38,648 bases of DNA from a virus: the IMG/VR virus record IMGVR_UViG_3300008448_000244, positions 1 through 38,648 of that record; one strand, 5' to 3'. Positions 36,454 to 38,648 of the stretch are shown here, one piece after another (the first letter of the stretch is position 1; every line of letters begins with the position of its first letter). The notes under the pieces were generated by a model. It searched no databases. It saw nothing but the letters and a program-made list of their open reading frames with translations, and had not been told where the DNA came from. A program made the position numbers and the translations under genes.

Positions 36454-38075
36454 TACGCAGCCTCCGACATGGAGAACCTGCGGCTCACAATATTGAACCA
36501 CTTCCCGTTCTTCCGGACCCCGATGAAAAGGGGCTGGCTCAACTCTGCCCACCGCGCCAAAGCCTCTTCGACGCACGACGGCACCGGCAACCGCCCGCCA
36601 TGCGCGACCCACCACTTCTCAGCGCGGTAGCGGCCCGGACCCTTGTGACCGAGCAGCACCCACTCCGGGTACGACATGATCCCGGCCGAGTAGGTGACCC
36701 TGAGCGAATCCGGGCTTCCGGTTTTGACGTGCCGGCGACCCATCCAGGTGACCACCGCGATCTCCTCCGGTGCCTGGGTCTTCAAATCCCTGCTGAGGAT
36801 TGCGACGTCGTCCGCCTCAGCGTCGTGCCGGGCCTTGTCCATCGTCCATTCGTGGCCACAAAAGGCGCACGTCTGGGCGTTCAGTGCGGCGAGGGACTTG
36901 CAGGAGGGGCACTCCTTGGCGCGGACGTCCGTGACCTTCGCCGCATCGGGCGCGCCCTTCTTGCCGGGCCGACGATCGACGGTGAGCGTGTCGACGGGGC
37001 CGAGGCGACGGATCGTCCCGGTGTAGTCGAGCACCAAGCAGTCGGTCTTGCCCTCCGCCAGTCGAGTGCCGCGGCCGAGCATCTGCACGAGCAGGCCGGG
37101 CGAGAGCGTCGGACGCAGCAGCGCGATCATGTCGAGGCCGGGGCTATCAAACCCGGTCGTCAGGACGTTGCAGTTCGTGAGGCACCGCAGCCGCCCGGCC
37201 TTGAAGTCGTCGATGAACCGCGCCCGGTCGCCCGGATGCGTCTCGCCCGAGATGACCTCGCAGGAGATGCCCTGCCGGACGAACTCCTCGCGGACATGGT
37301 GCGCATGCTTCACGCCAGCGCAGAACGTCAGCCAGGATCGACGCCCCTGCCCGTACTCGATGATCTCCGAGACCGCGGCTTGCGTGATCGCATCGTTGTC
37401 AGCCGCCGCCTCAAGAGCACCGGAGACAAACTCCCCGCCCCGCTTGGCCACGGCCGAGACGTCAATCTCCATAGCCCCGCGCTTGGACACCAGCGGCGAC
37501 AGCCACCCGTCGTCGATGCCTTTGCCGATGCCGTAGGAGAAGACGATCTCGTCGAACAGGCGGTCCTTGCCGTCGTCGAGGCGGCCCGAGTCCATACGGA
37601 ACGGCGTGGCGGTAAAGCCTGCAACGCGCAGGTCCGGCCGCATCTCGCGCAGGGCATCGAGCAGGTGCCGGTACATGCCCTCGCCCGCCGACGGGACCAG
37701 ATGCGCCTCGTCGATGAGCACCAGGTCGAACGCGCCAAGCTCCTTTGCCCGCCGATAGACCGACTGGATGCTGGCGAAGATGATCCGCTGGCTGGTGTCG
37801 CGGCGCCCAAGGCCGGCGGAATAGATGCCGACCGGGGCTTGCGGCCAGAGGGAGAGCAGCGCCTTGGCGTTCTGGGCGACGAGCTCGCGGACGTGGACCA
37901 GCATGAGGACGCGCATCTGGGGGTAGGCACCCATGAGCCGCTGCGTCAGGTCACCGATCGTGACGGACTTGCCGAGGCCGGTGGCCATGTCGACGAGGGG
38001 GTTGCCGCCGCCGTTGGTCCAGTAGTTGAGGACGGAGTCGATGGCGGCGGATTGGTATGGGCGGAGGGTGGTCAT
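36453..38075 (-). CDS. SF2 DEAD/DEAH-type helicase
   Basis: A protein of 540 residues with helicase motifs in order: 'LRPYQ' (Q-motif-like), Walker A 'MATGLGKS' (30-37), DEAH at 122-125, 'GFTATPFR', 'LTTGFDSPGLD' and 'QMLGRGTRLAEG'. A CPSC...CAFC zinc ribbon follows the helicase core, and the C-terminal 90 residues are a separate beta domain found in phage helicases of this type. It probably unwinds DNA or remodels branched replication intermediates. It overlaps the methyltransferase stop (ATGA). Confidence 0.92.
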   Translation of the reverse strand: MTTLRPYQSAAIDSVLNYWTNGGGNPLVDMATGLGKSVTIGDLTQRLMGAYPQMRVLMLVHVRELVAQNAKALLSLWPQAPVGIYSAGLGRRDTSQRIIFASIQSVYRRAKELGAFDLVLIDEAHLVPSAGEGMYRHLLDALREMRPDLRVAGFTATPFRMDSGRLDDGKDRLFDEIVFSYGIGKGIDDGWLSPLVSKRGAMEIDVSAVAKRGGEFVSGALEAAADNDAITQAAVSEIIEYGQGRRSWLTFCAGVKHAHHVREEFVRQGISCEVISGETHPGDRARFIDDFKAGRLRCLTNCNVLTTGFDSPGLDMIALLRPTLSPGLLVQMLGRGTRLAEGKTDCLVLDYTGTIRRLGPVDTLTVDRRPGKKGAPDAAKVTDVRAKECPSCKSLAALNAQTCAFCGHEWTMDKARHDAEADDVAILSRDLKTQAPEEIAVVTWMGRRHVKTGSPDSLRVTYSAGIMSYPEWVLLGHKGPGRYRAEKWWVAHGGRLPVPSCVEEALARWAELSQPLFIGVRKNGKWFNIVSRRFSMSEAA

Positions 38076-38648
38076 GCGACCGCCTCCATCACCGCCGCTA
38101 TGAAGCCTTCGGCCGCCGGCGCGACAATGGCATTACCATAGCCGCGCAGTCGTCCCACGCGGGCGGCAGCCCCATTAACCAGCGGGAATGACCCGGGCAT
38201 AACTGGCCTCCACTTTCCATCCCGGCATCCGAGCCAGTCAGCATCTCGCCAGAGGCCGTTAGTCGGGCCGGAGCGTCGAGTTCCGTCAAGAACATCACCA
38301 CCTGCTTGGACACAGGCGACTTGCTGCCGCCCTCCCTCGCCCACTCGGTCTTCATGCTCTCGTAGGATCGACGGCTGTGGTTGTCGTCCGCCACCGAGGG
38401 TGTTCCCCAACCCGCCCAATCCACCCGGCTGACTGCGTTCGGCAACTCGCTCATCTTGTGCGGCGCGGCTCCCGCCCGCCCTCGACTGTCCGCTGCCAAC
38501 GGCGTCGGCCACGATGCCTGTCCAGTAGAGCCGCTGTCGGATGTGCGGCGCGCCGAAGCCCGCAGCGCAGGTATCGACCGCCCCGACGGCGTAGTCCGCT
38601 CCTTCCAGGTCAGCGTATACAAGGTCGAGCCAACCGAGGCCGTCCTTG
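38072..38648 (-). CDS. C5-cytosine DNA methyltransferase, 5' part outside window
   Basis: The C-terminal 191 residues are present. The frame runs to the window edge with '[29 protein letters not shown]', then '[12 protein letters not shown]' (motif VIII region), a target-recognition stretch, and '[24 protein letters not shown]' (motifs IX-X) before the stop. The catalytic Pro-Cys motif lies beyond the window. Phage enzymes of this type methylate cytosines and often protect against restriction. A second open frame over the same DNA also looks like known phage sequence (see the next entry). The target site is unknown. Confidence 0.85.
   Translation of the reverse strand, partial: KDGLGWLDLVYADLEGADYAVGAVDTCAAGFGAPHIRQRLYWTGIVADAVGSGQSRAGGSRAAQDERVAERSQPGGLGGLGNTLGGGRQPQPSILREHEDRVGEGGRQQVACVQAGGDVLDGTRRSGPTNGLWRDADWLGCRDGKWRPVMPGSFPLVNGAAARVGRLRGYGNAIVAPAAEGFIAAVMEAVA
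38098..38648 (-). other. Second open frame across the methyltransferase 3' end
   Basis: In another minus-strand frame the same DNA stays open and reads '...[15 protein letters not shown]', '[11 protein letters not shown]', repeated 'WPTP' and finally '[19 protein letters not shown]'. I recall protein sequences of this second kind annotated in other phages as methyltransferase-related. Both readings derive from one [16 protein letters not shown] and [13 protein letters not shown] are the same bases one frame apart. It could be genuine dual coding or a recurring annotation artefact. Confidence 0.35.

Noticed and set aside
36180-38141. 653-codon plus-strand ORF opposite the helicase
   Set aside because: The minus strand has all SF2 helicase motifs; the plus-strand product is low-complexity.
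1-38648. Window as a complete circular genome joined end to start
   Set aside because: Joining the last base to the first breaks the methyltransferase frame with a stop soon after, so DNA is missing between the ends.
1-38648. CRISPR arrays, insertion sequences, complete tRNA or rRNA genes
   Set aside because: No regularly spaced repeats, no transposase ORF with terminal repeats, and only the tRNA 3' half at attP was seen.

Overview
This window holds most of the genome of a temperate, short-tailed (podovirus-type) phage of an alphaproteobacterium. Base composition is GC-rich. The phage carries a GcrA-family regulator and CtrA/OmpR-type DNA-binding domains, and its attachment core matches the 3' half of a proline tRNA gene with encoded CCA, all of which fit an alphaproteobacterial host, possibly Caulobacterales (inference). 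The intact attP lies between the integrase and the tail genes, as in lambda, so the sequence represents the free or circular phage form rather than an integrated prophage. The window cuts into a gene at each end and the two ends do not join in frame, so some phage DNA is missing.

Layout. (1) 1-1788, plus strand: a short partial ORF, an AlpA-like DNA-binding protein and a tyrosine integrase, then a terminator and attP with repeated arm-type sites. (2) 1789-27734, minus strand: the late region, read right to left. It runs HTH regulator, small terminase, fibre, membrane protein/holin/endolysin/Rz/Rz1, a metallophosphoesterase-like protein, a small secreted HEXXHXXGXXH protein, large terminase, portal, scaffold, capsid and Bbp16-like cement protein. 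It ends with tail tubular proteins A and B, three internal virion proteins and a pectate-lyase-type tail spike. The head module resembles Bordetella phage BPP-1 and the tail and internal-virion module resembles T7. (3) 27735-28201: a divergent control region with a long perfect inverted repeat, paired TTCCACA sites, a palindrome and a sigma70-like promoter. (4) 28202-31462, plus strand: an early operon of small genes including ArdA antirestriction. Three of its transcription units begin with the same kind of hairpin leader. (5) 31559-38648, minus strand: an early/replication operon of C5-cytosine methyltransferase, SF2 helicase, HNH nuclease, CtrA/OmpR-like winged helix, a second winged helix, GcrA, a DnaA domain-IV protein, two small proteins and a primase/helicase. 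It converges on operon (4) at a terminator.

Two observations stand out. First, the replication operon encodes adjacent homologues of DNA-binding parts of the alphaproteobacterial cell-cycle regulators (DnaA, GcrA, CtrA-type) next to a DNA methyltransferase. Second, the exact 12-mer CCGTGCGTTGAG occurs seven times on the coding strand of the late region, each time ahead of a late gene and usually followed by a hairpin that abuts the start codon. It looks like a phage-specific late expression element.
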